Shown piece by piece: positions 34,990 to 43,244 of a stretch of DNA of 64,000 bases. The stretch is from Streptomyces leeuwenhoekii. Its GTDB lineage: Bacteria; Actinomycetota; Actinomycetes; Streptomycetales; Streptomycetaceae. The stretch covers positions 4,354,001-4,418,000 of the forward strand of contig NZ_LN831790.1 in the NCBI RefSeq assembly GCF_001013905.1, written 5' to 3'. Both the position numbers and the translations under genes were made by a program. Every line of letters starts with the position of its first letter. Position 1 is the first letter of the stretch. The notes under the pieces were generated by a model. That model was given only the letters and a program-made list of their open reading frames with translations. It made no database searches and was not told the DNA's origin.

Positions 34990-37515
34990 TTACTCGCCGG
35001 GGTGGGCGAGCTCGATGTCGTGGCCGTCGACGCCCTGGCCGGAGACCGTCAGGGCGGTCGCCACCGGCGGGTAGCCCGTCGCGATGACGGTGTACTCGCC
35101 GCCGTCCAGGTCGGTGAAGGCGTAGGCGCCGTCCGAACCGGTGGTGGCGGTGCCGACCACGTTGCCCGCCGCGTCGACCAGCGTCACGCGGGCGTCGGCC
35201 AGCGGGCCGTGCGGGGCGCGGACGACGCCCTGGACCCGGGCGCCCGCCTCCAGGTCGACCTCGACGCGGGTGACACCCGTGCCGCCGACCTCGACCGGCA
35301 GGGCACGCGGGCGGAACCCGGCCGCGTTGACCGCGATGGTCACCGTCCCCGGCACCAGCTCGGCGAGGGAGAACTCGCCCTGGGCACCGGTGGTGGCGGT
35401 GGCCAGCAGATCGCCGCGCACATCGGTCACGATGACCATGGCGCCCTCGACCGGCTGCCCGGTCTCGGTGGCGCGGACCAGGCCGTTCAGGCCGCTGGTG
35501 CCGCTGAGCAGGATGTCGTACGCGACCGGCTCGCCGTTGACGACGATCGTGGACGCCTGCGGCTGGTAGCCGTCGGCGGAGGCGATCAGGACGTACGAAC
35601 CCGCGCCGGGCGCGTCCACCGCGTAGGAGCCGTCGGCCTGGGCGACCGAGCGGCCGAGCTGGCGGCCGCCCAGCGAGATCAGCGTGACGGCGGCCTGCGG
35701 CACCGGCGCGCTCTCGGCACCGCGGACGAAGCCGCGGACCGGTATGCCGCCGGAGACGGACTCGGCGGAGCCGGCCGCCGTGGCGACGGCGGCGAGCCGC
35801 TGCGTGCCGGTGGCGGCACCGTTCTCCTCGGCCGGGGCGGCCGGCACCGGGCCGGCGGCGACCGGCTCGCGCTCGGCGGTGGCCTCGGCCGGGGCCGCCG
35901 GGGCGGCGGTCTGCGAGGTGGCCTGGGCGGACTGGGCGAGCGCACCCGACGTACGCAACGGGACCTCCTTGATGAACAGCGTCACGAGGAACGCCAGCAA
36001 CGCGATGGGGGCGACGTAGAGGAAGATGTCGCCGATGCCGTGCCCGTAGGCGCTCTCCAGCCAGGTGCGGATCGGCGCGGGCAGCAGGTCCATGTCCGGG
36101 ATCTGGCCGGTGCCCATGGCCTTGCCGGCCGCCGCCTGCTCCTCGGGCTTGAGCTGGCCGATGGTGTCCTGGGCGTAGTGGCTGATGCGGGTCGACATCA
36201 CGGAGCCGAGCACCGAGACGCCCACCGCGCCGCCGAGGGACCGGAAGAAGGTGACGACGGAGGAGGCGGCACCCAGGTCGCTCGGGGCCACCTGGTTCTG
36301 GGTGCAGAGCACGAGGTTCTGCATCATCATGCCGACGCCGAGGCCCATCAGCGCCATGTAGACGCCGAGGTGCCAGTACGGGGTGTCGTACCGCATGGTG
36401 CCCAACAGGCCCAGGCCCGCCGTCAGCAGCACGCCGCCGGCCAGCAGCCAGCCCTTCCACTTGCCGGTCTTGGTGATGATCTGGCCGGAGACCGTGGAGG
36501 AGATGAACAGACCGCCGATCATCGGGATCGTCATCACGCCCGACATGGTCGGGGACTTGTCCCGGGCGAGCTGGAAGTACTGGCTGAAGTAGACGGTGCC
36601 CGCGAACATGGCGATACCGACGAACAGCGAGGCGAGCGACGCCAGGGTGATGGTGCGGTTCCTGAACAGGCGCAGCGGGATGATCGGCTCGCTGGCCTTC
36701 GACTCGACGAAGACGAAGATCGCGGTCAGCAGGATCGCGCCGCCGACCATCACGGCGGTCTGCCAGGACATCCAGTCGTACTTGTCGTCCGCGAAGGTGA
36801 CCCAGACCAGCAGCAGGCAGACGGCCGCGGTGATGAAGAAGGCACCGGCCCAGTCGACCTTGACCGTGCGCTTGACCACCGGCAGATGCAGCGTCTTCTG
36901 CAGCACCACCAGCGCGATCAGCGCGAACGGCACACCCACGTACAGGCACCAGCGCCAGCCGAGCCAGCTCGTGTCGGTGATGACGCCGCCGAGCAGCGGA
37001 CCGCCGACGGTCGCGACCGCGAAGGTCGCGCCCAGGTAACCGGAGTAGCGCCCGCGCTCCCGCGGGGAGATCATCGCGGCCATGATGATCTGCGCCAGGG
37101 CGGACAGACCGCCCGCGCCCAGACCCTGGATGGCACGCGCGGTGATCAGCATGCCCGGGTTCTGCGACAGGCCGGCCACGACGGAACCGACGACGTAGAC
37201 GCAGAGGGCTATCTGGACCAGGGCCTTCTTGCTGACCAGGTCGGCGAGCTTGCCCCACAGGGGAGTCGAGGCCGTCATCGCCAGCAGCGAGGCGGTCACG
37301 ACCCAGGTGTACGCGCTCTGGCCGCCGCCGAGGTCGCCGATGATCTCGGGCAGGGCGTTGGAGACGATGGTCGAGGACAGGATGGCGGCGAACATGCCGA
37401 GCAGCAGCCCGGAGAGCGCCTCCATGATCTGCCGGTGCGTCATCGGGGCGTCCGAGGAGGAGCCTCCCCCGTGCTTGGCATGAGCCCGCACACCGGCTGG
37501 TGTGGTCGTTGCCAT
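34990..37515 (-). CDS. DHA2 MFS transporter fused to three carboxypeptidase-regulatory-like domains
   Basis: 841 residues. Residues 1-545 are a complete 14-helix MFS exporter (SSTIVSNALPEIIGDLGGGQ; motif A variant GKLADLVSKKALVQ; SSVVTFFRSLGGAVGVSVLG). A Pro/Ala-rich linker follows (about 550-615). Then come three Cna-B/carboxypeptidase-regulatory-like beta-sandwiches (about 618-690, 690-765, 765-841), each with a G-x-V-R opening, a T-D or A-D-G-SY turn and a GY/GF end (DGYQPQASTI, AAGFRPRALP, TGYPPVATAL). With 14 helices both termini should be cytoplasmic. MarR-type repressor gene 13 bases upstream. Confidence 0.92.
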   Translation of the reverse strand: MATTTPAGVRAHAKHGGGSSSDAPMTHRQIMEALSGLLLGMFAAILSSTIVSNALPEIIGDLGGGQSAYTWVVTASLLAMTASTPLWGKLADLVSKKALVQIALCVYVVGSVVAGLSQNPGMLITARAIQGLGAGGLSALAQIIMAAMISPRERGRYSGYLGATFAVATVGGPLLGGVITDTSWLGWRWCLYVGVPFALIALVVLQKTLHLPVVKRTVKVDWAGAFFITAAVCLLLVWVTFADDKYDWMSWQTAVMVGGAILLTAIFVFVESKASEPIIPLRLFRNRTITLASLASLFVGIAMFAGTVYFSQYFQLARDKSPTMSGVMTIPMIGGLFISSTVSGQIITKTGKWKGWLLAGGVLLTAGLGLLGTMRYDTPYWHLGVYMALMGLGVGMMMQNLVLCTQNQVAPSDLGAASSVVTFFRSLGGAVGVSVLGSVMSTRISHYAQDTIGQLKPEEQAAAGKAMGTGQIPDMDLLPAPIRTWLESAYGHGIGDIFLYVAPIALLAFLVTLFIKEVPLRTSGALAQSAQATSQTAAPAAPAEATAEREPVAAGPVPAAPAEENGAATGTQRLAAVATAAGSAESVSGGIPVRGFVRGAESAPVPQAAVTLISLGGRQLGRSVAQADGSYAVDAPGAGSYVLIASADGYQPQASTIVVNGEPVAYDILLSGTSGLNGLVRATETGQPVEGAMVIVTDVRGDLLATATTGAQGEFSLAELVPGTVTIAVNAAGFRPRALPVEVGGTGVTRVEVDLEAGARVQGVVRAPHGPLADARVTLVDAAGNVVGTATTGSDGAYAFTDLDGGEYTVIATGYPPVATALTVSGQGVDGHDIELAHPGE

Positions 37516-37528
37516 GGACTTCCTTTTC

Positions 37529-38029
37529 TTACGTGGTGATCGCGGGTGTACGGGTGGACTGTTCGGCCACGGGTGGTGCGGCGGCCCGGGGCGCGGGGAG
37601 CCGGCAGTCGTCGAAACTCGCCCTCAGCCGCGCCATGAGCCGGGTGAGCTGGCCGACCTCGTCGTCGGTCCAGTCGCTCAGCCGGTGCGCGAGCAACTGG
37701 GTGGTCCGCTCGGACAGCTCGTCGAGCTGCGCCGCGCCCTCGGGCGTCAGGCGCAGGATGCGTGAGCGCTTGTCGGCGGGATCCGGGGAGCGTTCGATCC
37801 AGCCCCGCTCGACGACGTGCGCGACATGGCGGCTCGTGACCGACATGTCCACGGCGAGCAGCTCCGCGAGCTTGCTCATGCGCATGTCGCCGTGGCGGCC
37901 GAGCAACGTCAGAACGGCGGCGGATCCGCTGGGGCAGTCGGACGGCAGGATGCGGCCGAGCTCCCGCTTCACGGCGCCGAAGGCACTGAACTGACGGATC
38001 AGGTCCTCGTACTGCGCCTTCCCGGCCAT
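37529..38029 (-). CDS. MarR-family repressor
   Basis: 166 residues. Winged helix: GSAAVLTLLGRHGDMRMSKL, AELLAVDMSVTSRHVAHVVE, then the wing RSPDPADKRSRILRLTPEG. ATG 38029 has GGAGG seven bases upstream. It heads the unit MarR, MFS-fusion, YceI. Two TTGC-N5-GCAA palindromes lie 19-60 bases upstream, so autoregulation and control of the exporter by a released ligand are likely. The ligand is unknown. Confidence 0.93.
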   Translation of the reverse strand: MAGKAQYEDLIRQFSAFGAVKRELGRILPSDCPSGSAAVLTLLGRHGDMRMSKLAELLAVDMSVTSRHVAHVVERGWIERSPDPADKRSRILRLTPEGAAQLDELSERTTQLLAHRLSDWTDDEVGQLTRLMARLRASFDDCRLPAPRAAAPPVAEQSTRTPAITT

Positions 38030-38047
38030 TCACACCTCCCGTGTTTA

Positions 38048-38089
38048 TTGCTTAGGGCAACCATATGAGTGATTGGTTGCTACAGGCAA
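38048..38089 (-). promoter_or_regulatory. Duplicated palindrome, MarR operator candidate
   Basis: TTGCTTAGGGCAA (38048-38060) and TTGCTACAGGCAA (38077-38089) are two TTGC-N5-GCAA palindromes 29 bases apart. Between and across them GCAACCA (38057-38063) and TGGTTGC (38074-38080) form a further dyad. This is the expected architecture and place for a MarR autorepressor, in the AT-richest part of the region upstream of the MarR start. Confidence 0.65.
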
Positions 38090-38198
38090 ACAAATCGACG
38101 GGGTCTGGGACAAAAAGTTGGCAAAGGCAAGTATTGCGAACGTAAATGTGCAGGTGAGGGCGGGTGTGGCCGGGACGGGCGCTGCGTCCGCCCCCCGC

Positions 38199-38227
38199 TT
38201 GGGCCGCACCCGCGGATTCGCTAGGGT
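38199..38227 (+). promoter_or_regulatory. Vegetative-type promoter, probably for a leaderless mRNA
   Basis: TTGGGC (38199-38204), 17-base spacer, TAGGGT (38222-38227), then ATG at 38236. The distance from -10 to ATG leaves room only for a transcript starting at or next to the start codon. No ribosome site is present. Confidence 0.5.
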
Positions 38228-38235
38228 CTCGGGCC

Positions 38236-38433
38236 ATGGCTAACAACCAGGGCCCCCAGGGCAATTACGACCCCGCTGGCAGCACCCAGATGTTCCGCGC
38301 GTTCGTCGACGAGGGCGCCCCCGCCCCGTCCCGGCAGGCCGCCGCCCCGGCCGGGCCCCGCGTCGGCCTGATCGTCGGCGTCGTGGTCGCCGTGGTGGTC
38401 GTCGCGGCCGTGGCCTGGCTGGCGCTGGCCTAG
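38236..38433 (+). CDS. Small single-pass membrane protein, unknown function
   Basis: 65 residues. A hydrophilic, Gln/Pro-rich N-terminal half (MANNQGPQGNYDPAGSTQMF) is followed by one C-terminal membrane helix (GLIVGVVVAVVVVAAVAWLA). This is a tail-anchored layout. No homologous function is known to me. ATG 38236 is chosen over the open upstream frame because it sits just after a promoter. It is convergent with sigN. Confidence 0.75.
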   Translation: MANNQGPQGNYDPAGSTQMFRAFVDEGAPAPSRQAAAPAGPRVGLIVGVVVAVVVVAAVAWLALA

Positions 38434-38521
38434 GGCCTCCCGTTTGGACCAGGCGGGGCTCGCGGGGCCCGGCCTGATAGACCCGGGCGCACGGCGAGCG
38501 GCCGCGCGCCCGCCCGGACGC

Positions 38522-38567
38522 ACGACCGCCACCGTGGTGCCCCTCGGGGCGCCGCGGCGGCGGTCGT
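38522..38567. terminator. Long bidirectional hairpin between the small membrane protein gene and sigN
   Basis: A 22-base arm at 38522-38543 pairs with 38546-38567 with a few mismatches. It lies between two convergent genes and may end both transcripts. Confidence 0.65.
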
Positions 38568-38587
38568 CTCGTCGTGCTGCCCGAAGC

Positions 38588-39487
38588 TCAGTCGGAGATG
38601 AGTCCCTCGCGCAGTTGGGACAGCGTCCGGGTCAGCAGCCGGGAGACGTGCATCTGCGAGATGCCGACCTCCTCGCCGATCTGGGACTGGGTCATGTTGG
38701 CGAAGAAGCGGAGCATGATGATCCGCCGCTCCCGGGGCGGGAGCTTCGCCAGCAACGGCTTGAGGGACTCGCGGTACTCCACGCCCTCCAGGGCGGTGTC
38801 CTCGTAGCCCAGCCGGTCCGCCAGGGAGCCCTCGCCGCCGTCGTCCTCCGGGGCCGGGGAGTCCAGCGAGGAGGCGGTGTAGGCGTTGCCGACCGCGAGC
38901 CCGTCGACCACGTCCTCCTCGGAGACGCCCAGCACGGCGGCCAGTTCGCCCACGGTGGGGGAGCGGTCCAGCTTCTGCGACAGCTCGTCGCTGGCCTTGG
39001 TCAGCGCCAGCCGCAGCTCCTGGAGCCGGCGCGGTACCCGCACCGACCAGGAGGTGTCGCGGAAGAACCGCTTGATCTCGCCGACCACGGTCGGCATCGC
39101 GAACGTCGGGAACTCCACGCCCCGTTCGCAGTCGAACCGGTCGATCGCCTTGATCAGGCCGATGGTGCCGACCTGGACGATGTCCTCCATGGGCTCGTTG
39201 CGCGAGCGGAAGCGGGCGGCGGCGTAGCGCACCAGCGGGAGGTTGAGCTCGATCAGGGTGTCCCGGACGTAGGCGCGCTCCGGGCTGTCCTCGTCGAGGG
39301 CGGCGAGCCGCAGGAACAGGGAGCGGGACAGGGTGCGGGTGTCGATGGCCTCCGGAGCCGTGACGGCCGGGGCCGGCGTCTGCAGCCCCGTGACGTCGTC
39401 GATGGGGCCGAGCGCGTCGAGCGCGTCGGGCGCGGTCTCGCTCTCCGGGAGCGTGAGCACCTTCGAGCTGCCCTGGTCTGCGGACAT
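38588..39487 (-). CDS. sigN: Group-3 (SigB/SigF-type) RNA polymerase sigma factor, probably SigN
   Basis: 299 residues from ATG 39487, after AGGGGGT. Regions: 2 ([57 protein letters not shown]), 3, and 4 ([38 protein letters not shown]). It is closely related to SigF encoded just upstream on the same strand. In Streptomyces coelicolor the two neighbours are sigN and sigF, and the symbol is assigned by that order and by memory of the sequence. SigN there acts in development and stress. The upstream gap 39488-39781 contains a dyad at about 39599-39636. Confidence 0.9.
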   Translation of the reverse strand: MSADQGSSKVLTLPESETAPDALDALGPIDDVTGLQTPAPAVTAPEAIDTRTLSRSLFLRLAALDEDSPERAYVRDTLIELNLPLVRYAAARFRSRNEPMEDIVQVGTIGLIKAIDRFDCERGVEFPTFAMPTVVGEIKRFFRDTSWSVRVPRRLQELRLALTKASDELSQKLDRSPTVGELAAVLGVSEEDVVDGLAVGNAYTASSLDSPAPEDDGGEGSLADRLGYEDTALEGVEYRESLKPLLAKLPPRERRIIMLRFFANMTQSQIGEEVGISQMHVSRLLTRTLSQLREGLISD

Positions 39488-39598
39488 GCCACCCCCTTTG
39501 GGTCGCGGGACGGTCGCGGCGGAACGCTCCTCCCTCGGGAGCGCAGCCTTCACCTGAATACCGGAGCCGGAGCTCCGGCAAACGCGCTTCCCGCAGAA

Positions 39599-39636
39599 TG
39601 TCACATGTCGGCAACGCGCTGTAGTGACATGTCGAC
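39599..39636 (-). promoter_or_regulatory. Repeated ACATGTCG elements upstream of sigN
   Basis: CACATGTCG and GACATGTCG are 28 bases apart, and TGTCAC ... GTGACA form a dyad around them. They lie about 110-150 bases before the sigN start in otherwise unstructured DNA. Candidate operator; regulator unknown. The remainder of the gap shows no gene. Confidence 0.4.
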
Positions 39637-39781
39637 ACGACAGACGCGAATCGGCCCTGGAAACAGGGGGTCTGACGGCGTTTCGGCGCGAAACTGTCGG
39701 CATCCGCCCTGGTGAGCGATTCGCTCGTGCCGGTTACCTCTCGCTCGCGCTTTCGGTTGCGTTCCGGCCGGGGACCGTCGC

Positions 39782-40621
39782 CTACGCGTCGATCCGGTTG
39801 GCGGACCTCAGCCGCTGGAAACTGCGCGCGAGCAACCGCGAGACGTGCATCTGCGAGACGCCGAGCTCCGCACTGATCTGCGACTGGGTGAGGTTGCTGT
39901 AGTAACGCAGCAGCAGGATGCGCTGCTCCCGCTCCGGGAGCTGGACGAGGAGGTGGCGCACCAGATCGCGGTGCTCGACCCCGTCCAGCGCGGGGTCCTC
40001 GTACCCGAGCCGGTCCAGCAGCCCGGGCAGCCCGTCGCCCTCCTGCGCGGCCTCCAGGGAGGTGGCGTGGTACGACCGCCCGGCCTCGATGCAGGAGAGC
40101 ACCTCCTCCTCGCTGATGCGCAGCCGCTCGGCGATCTCGGCGGTCGTCGGGGAGCGCCCGAAGGCGGTGGTCAGGTCCTCGGTCGCGCTGTTGACCTGCA
40201 CCCACAGCTCGTGCAGGCGGCGCGGTACGTGGACGGTGCGCACGTTGTCGCGGAAGTACCGCTTGATCTCGCCGACCACGGTCGGCATCGCGAACGTCGG
40301 GAACTGCACGCCCCGGTCCGGGTCGAAGCGGTCGATGGCGTTGATGAGACCGATGGTGCCGACCTGGACGACGTCCTCCATCGGCTCGTTGCGCGAGCGG
40401 AAGCGGGCGGCGGCGTAGCGCACCAGCGGCAGATTGGCCTCGATCAGCGCCCCGCGCACCCGGTCGTGCTCCGGCGTCCCCGGCGTCAGCTCCTTGAGCT
40501 GGGCGAAGAGCACCTGGGTCAGGGCCCGGGTGTCGGCGCCCCGGCTGCGCTGCGGCGAGGTCTGGCCGGCGGGTGCTTCCTGGGGCGGGGGCGGTGCTTG
40601 AGGCGCAGTACTGGCCGGCAC
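39782..40621 (-). CDS. sigF: Sporulation sigma factor SigF
   Basis: 279 residues. Region 2 has [20 protein letters not shown] and [20 protein letters not shown], then [20 protein letters not shown] in region 3, and region 4 has [20 protein letters not shown] and [20 protein letters not shown]. SigF directs late spore genes such as spore pigment and wall maturation in Streptomyces. GTG 40621 ([10 protein letters not shown]) has GAGGTGGAG six bases upstream. Starts further upstream, including TTG at 40660, are less likely. Its activity in this group is normally limited by anti-sigma factors; none is encoded beside it. Confidence 0.94.
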   Translation of the reverse strand: MPASTAPQAPPPPQEAPAGQTSPQRSRGADTRALTQVLFAQLKELTPGTPEHDRVRGALIEANLPLVRYAAARFRSRNEPMEDVVQVGTIGLINAIDRFDPDRGVQFPTFAMPTVVGEIKRYFRDNVRTVHVPRRLHELWVQVNSATEDLTTAFGRSPTTAEIAERLRISEEEVLSCIEAGRSYHATSLEAAQEGDGLPGLLDRLGYEDPALDGVEHRDLVRHLLVQLPEREQRILLLRYYSNLTQSQISAELGVSQMHVSRLLARSFQRLRSANRIDA

Positions 40622-40752
40622 GGTCAACTCCACCTCATGATCCGTCAACTCATCCGTCAAAAGCGGTCATAGCATCACAAGACATGTGCACTGTGTGCAA
40701 GCACCGCATAACGCCGTGTTGAGCCTCAAGTGAGGTCGTAAACATGCGAAAA

Positions 40753-40775
40753 CCCTCCGCCGGTACGGCGGAGGG
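40753..40775 (-). terminator. Terminator of the Dabb-domain gene
   Basis: 10-bp perfect stem with loop of three bases, read on the minus strand as CCCTCCGCCG / CGGCGGAGGG followed by TTTTCGC, 18 bases after the stop. Confidence 0.88.
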
Positions 40776-40792
40776 CTCGGCCCGGACGAGGG

Positions 40793-41086
40793 TCAGAACT
40801 CGTAGTCGGCGATCACCCAGGTGGCGAACTCCCGCCACAGCGCGACGCCCGCCTGGTGGGCCGGGTGCTCCAGGTAACGCTGGAGGGCGTCGGCGTCGTC
40901 CACCGCCGAGTTGATCGCGAAGTCGTAGGCGATGGGCCGGTCGCTGAGGTTCCAGCCGCACTCCCAGAAGCGCAGCTCCTCGATCAGGCCGCCCAGGGCC
41001 CGGAACGCCTCGACCCCCTCGACGACGCGCGGGTCGTCGCGCTCGACGCCCTCGTTCAGCTTGAACAGGACCAGGTGGCGGATCAT
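40793..41086 (-). CDS. Dabb-domain (stress-responsive dimeric alpha-beta barrel) protein
   Basis: 97 residues. MIRHLVLFKLNEGVERDDPR, then SDRPIAYDFAINSAVDDADA and YLEHPAHQAGVALWREFATW are the three conserved blocks of the Dabb family. Members form small barrels; a few are cyclases in polyketide or cannabinoid pathways, but most are unknown. ATG 41086 has GGAGG six bases upstream and overlaps the stop of the preceding small gene (TGATG), which implies translational coupling. Confidence 0.9.
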   Translation of the reverse strand: MIRHLVLFKLNEGVERDDPRVVEGVEAFRALGGLIEELRFWECGWNLSDRPIAYDFAINSAVDDADALQRYLEHPAHQAGVALWREFATWVIADYEF

Positions 41087-41256
41087 CACTTTCCTCCGTT
41101 GGCGACCCAGGTCATGAAGTCGCCGATGGCCTTGGCGGCGTCGGATATGCCTTCGAACCCTATCTGGACGTAGTCGGCCGCCCCGGCCGGGTCCGTGATG
41201 ATCACGTAGAGCACGAAGACCACGAGTACGTAGACGGCGATCTTCTTGGCGTTCAC
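41086..41256 (-). CDS. 56-residue membrane protein coupled to the Dabb gene
   Basis: GTG 41256 gives a short peptide that begins with a membrane helix (KKIAVYVLVVFVLYVIITDP) and ends with an amphipathic segment (AADYVQIGFEGISDAAKAIG). One-base overlap with the Dabb start. It resembles small Streptomyces membrane proteins of unknown function. The open frame continues upstream through the tRNA-Ser region, which cannot be coding, so this start is preferred. Confidence 0.7.
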   Translation of the reverse strand: MNAKKIAVYVLVVFVLYVIITDPAGAADYVQIGFEGISDAAKAIGDFMTWVANGGK

Positions 41257-41356
41257 CGCCACTGCGGCCTCCCCAGTCGCTGATCTGCCCGAGGGTGCAC
41301 ATGATCGCACGAAGGGCCCCGCCGTACGAGGGCCCTGCCGGTCCGCCGCACAAGCC

Positions 41357-41393
41357 GAGGGGGCGCCCGGTCCGTTGGACCGGGCGCCCCCTC
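41357..41393 (-). terminator. Terminator of tRNA-Ser(CGA)
   Basis: Perfect 17-bp stem (41357-41373 with 41377-41393) and a three-base loop, seven bases beyond the tRNA 3' end on the minus strand. Confidence 0.85.
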
Positions 41394-41399
41394 TGTCAG

Positions 41400-41484
41400 C
41401 GGTAGCGGAGGGATTTGAACCCTCGGTGACTTGCGCCACACTCGCTTTCGAGGCGAGCTCCTTCGGCCGCTCGGACACGCTACC
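41400..41484 (-). tRNA. tRNA-Ser(CGA)
   Basis: 85 bases on the minus strand. Acceptor GGTAGCG / CGCTACC, anticodon loop CTCGAAA with CGA read from 41450-41448, long variable arm, T arm GAGGGTTCAAATCCCTC. Reads UCG. Confidence 0.97.
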
Positions 41485-41529
41485 GAGGGAGACCCTACCG
41501 CAAGGTGGGGCGTGGTTCGAAATCGGTAT

Positions 41530-41961
41530 TCAGCGCGCGCGGAAGAAGTCGGTGAGGAGGGCGGCGCACTCCCCGGCGAGCACGCCCTCGATCACCTCGG
41601 GCCGGTGGTTGAGCCGCCGGTCGCGGACGACGTCCCACAGGGAGCCGGCCGCGCCCGCCTTCTCGTCGCGGGCGCCGTAGACCACCCGGTCCACGCGCGA
41701 CTGGACGATCGCGCCCGCGCACATCGTGCACGGCTCCAGGGTGACGACGAGGGTGCAGCCGGCCAGCCGCCACTCGCCGAGCCGGGCGGCGGCCCGCCGG
41801 AGGGCGAGGACCTCGGCGTGCGCGGTGGGATCGCCGGTGGCCTCCCGCTCGTTGTGGTCGGCGGCGAGCACGGTCGTGCCGTCCGCGGCCAGCACGACGG
41901 CGCCGACCGGGACGTCTCCACCCCGGGCCGCCCGCCCGGCCTCGTCCAGGGCCAGGCGCAT
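41530..41961 (-). CDS. tadA: tRNA-specific adenosine deaminase TadA
   Basis: 143 residues from ATG 41961. The deaminase zinc motifs are HAE (DPTAHAEVLALRRAA) and PCTMC (VTLEPCTMCAGAIV). TadA converts A34 of tRNA-Arg(ACG), encoded here at 18862, to inosine. An in-frame extension upstream (TAPTEKPGGTG...) reaches the stop of the previous gene as CTGA, so initiation further up, possibly at CTG, cannot be excluded; the ribosome site of ATG 41961 is weak. It is cotranscribed with the preceding deaminase-associated gene. Confidence 0.93.
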   Translation of the reverse strand: MRLALDEAGRAARGGDVPVGAVVLAADGTTVLAADHNEREATGDPTAHAEVLALRRAAARLGEWRLAGCTLVVTLEPCTMCAGAIVQSRVDRVVYGARDEKAGAAGSLWDVVRDRRLNHRPEVIEGVLAGECAALLTDFFRAR

Positions 41962-42035
41962 CGCGGCCCGCCAGCGGTCGCGTACCGGGTCGGGCGGCGG
42001 GCCGCCGGTTCCTCCGGGTTTCTCGGTCGGTGCGG

Positions 42036-42569
42036 TCAGCGGACGGTCTCCAACGTCTCCGAGGCGCCCAGGGCCTCGGCGATCTCGGTGAGCGCGTCCT
42101 CGGACAGCGCGCGCAGCTCCTTCTCGCTCACGCCGAGGTCCTCCAGGATGTCGGCGTCTCCGACCGGGCCGTGCGGCACGGTGGACTCGGTGCCGGAGGG
42201 CTCGGGGCCCTCGGCGTCGTCCTCCGGCTCACCGTCCTCGGTGCCGTCGAGGTCCAGGGCGTCCAGGTCGGGGGCGCCGTCACCGGGCTCCCGGCCCAGC
42301 AGCTCGTCGGTGAGCAGGAGCTCGCCGTAGCTGCTGCGGGCAGCGGCGGCGGCCTCCGAGACGTAGATGCGAGGGTCGTCCTCGCCGTCGACGCGGACGA
42401 CGCCGAACCAGGCGCCCTCCTGCTCGATGAGCACCAGCACCGTGTCCTCGTCGGGAGAGGCTTCCCGGGCCAGGTCGGCCAGATCCGACAGGGTCTCCAC
42501 ATCGTCGAGCTCTGTGTCGCTCGCTTCCCACCCGTCTTCGGTGCGCGCGAGCAGTGCGGCGAAGTACAC
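42036..42569 (-). CDS. tRNA adenosine deaminase-associated protein
   Basis: 177 residues from GTG 42569, which has GGGAGAG five bases upstream; ATG 42590 is also in frame. The protein is very acidic (TELDDVETLSDLADLAREAS; a central run of Asp, Glu and Gly) with an opening YFAALLARTEDGWEAS. It is the conserved partner found directly upstream of tadA in actinobacteria. Its role is unknown, and binding to TadA is a reasonable guess from context. The gap 42570-42892 shows the promoter side of this unit and no gene I can support. Confidence 0.85.
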   Translation of the reverse strand: MYFAALLARTEDGWEASDTELDDVETLSDLADLAREASPDEDTVLVLIEQEGAWFGVVRVDGEDDPRIYVSEAAAAARSSYGELLLTDELLGREPGDGAPDLDALDLDGTEDGEPEDDAEGPEPSGTESTVPHGPVGDADILEDLGVSEKELRALSEDALTEIAEALGASETLETVR

Positions 42570-42892
42570 CGTGACTCTCCCACTGGTCATAGGCGTGCCG
42601 GTTGGGGGTCCCCCCGGCGGAGGTTGCGGGCGGGGGAACGGGCTCCGAGCCCCACCCACTCGGAATCGTGGCAGAAACAAGACGTTCAGGGGACGTCTTC
42701 GGCTCCCTGTGTCCGGCCGTTTTGATCGCGAGTCCGAGGACGGTCCGGGTACGTCTGGACGAGCCCCTCCCCGAGGGACTCACCAGCGCACTCGGCGCCG
42801 CCACTTGCGGATCGTACGCGGAGTTGCGCGGTCACCGCGCACCGCGTGCGGACCGGCGCCCGCGCGCCGCGCGATGTTCCCCGTCCGGCCGT

Positions 42893-43105
42893 CTACCAGC
42901 GGAAGGTGCGCATGCGCATCGCGCGGCGCAGCCGGGCGACCTTGGCGCGGCGCGGCTGGACGCGGGCGCGCAGCGCCCGGGCCTCGGCCAGCTCGCGCAG
43001 GAACTGGGCCCGGCGCCGCCGCCGTTCGGCGTCGGTGCGGACCTCGGACTCCGGCCCCGGATCGTGGTCCCGGGACGGCATGTCGTGGATTTCCCGGTCA
43101 GGCAC
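42893..43105 (-). CDS. Small Arg-rich conserved protein
   Basis: 70 residues, GTG 43105 after GGTGAG. Sequence [20 protein letters not shown] then a strongly basic helix ([39 protein letters not shown] at the end). The charge suggests nucleic-acid or ribosome binding. It is divergent from upp and resembles a conserved Streptomyces hypothetical at this place. Function is not known. Confidence 0.7.
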   Translation of the reverse strand: MPDREIHDMPSRDHDPGPESEVRTDAERRRRRAQFLRELAEARALRARVQPRRAKVARLRRAMRMRTFRW

Positions 43106-43244
43106 AGTCTCACCACCCCGCGTCGATCCCTCCCACCTTCCCCCGGACGGGCGGTTTGACGCCAGGGAGCAGGTGAGGAGCGCTCCGGGGGGCTCGCCCG
43201 GCGCGGGGACGCCGGGCCCATCGGGCCCGGTTACTGTGGTGGAC

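Noticed and set aside
34909..37539. 876-codon plus-strand frame opposite the MFS fusion
   Set aside because: Antisense artefact; translation is Gly/Arg/His-rich without any domain, whereas the minus strand encodes a complete MFS protein.
41246..41680. Plus-strand frame across tRNA-Ser(CGA)
   Set aside because: It reads through the tRNA gene and is antisense to tadA.
42602..43159. Plus-strand frame upstream of upp as a gene
   Set aside because: Third-position base use is poor, it runs through the antisense strand of the conserved Arg-rich small protein, and no motif is visible.
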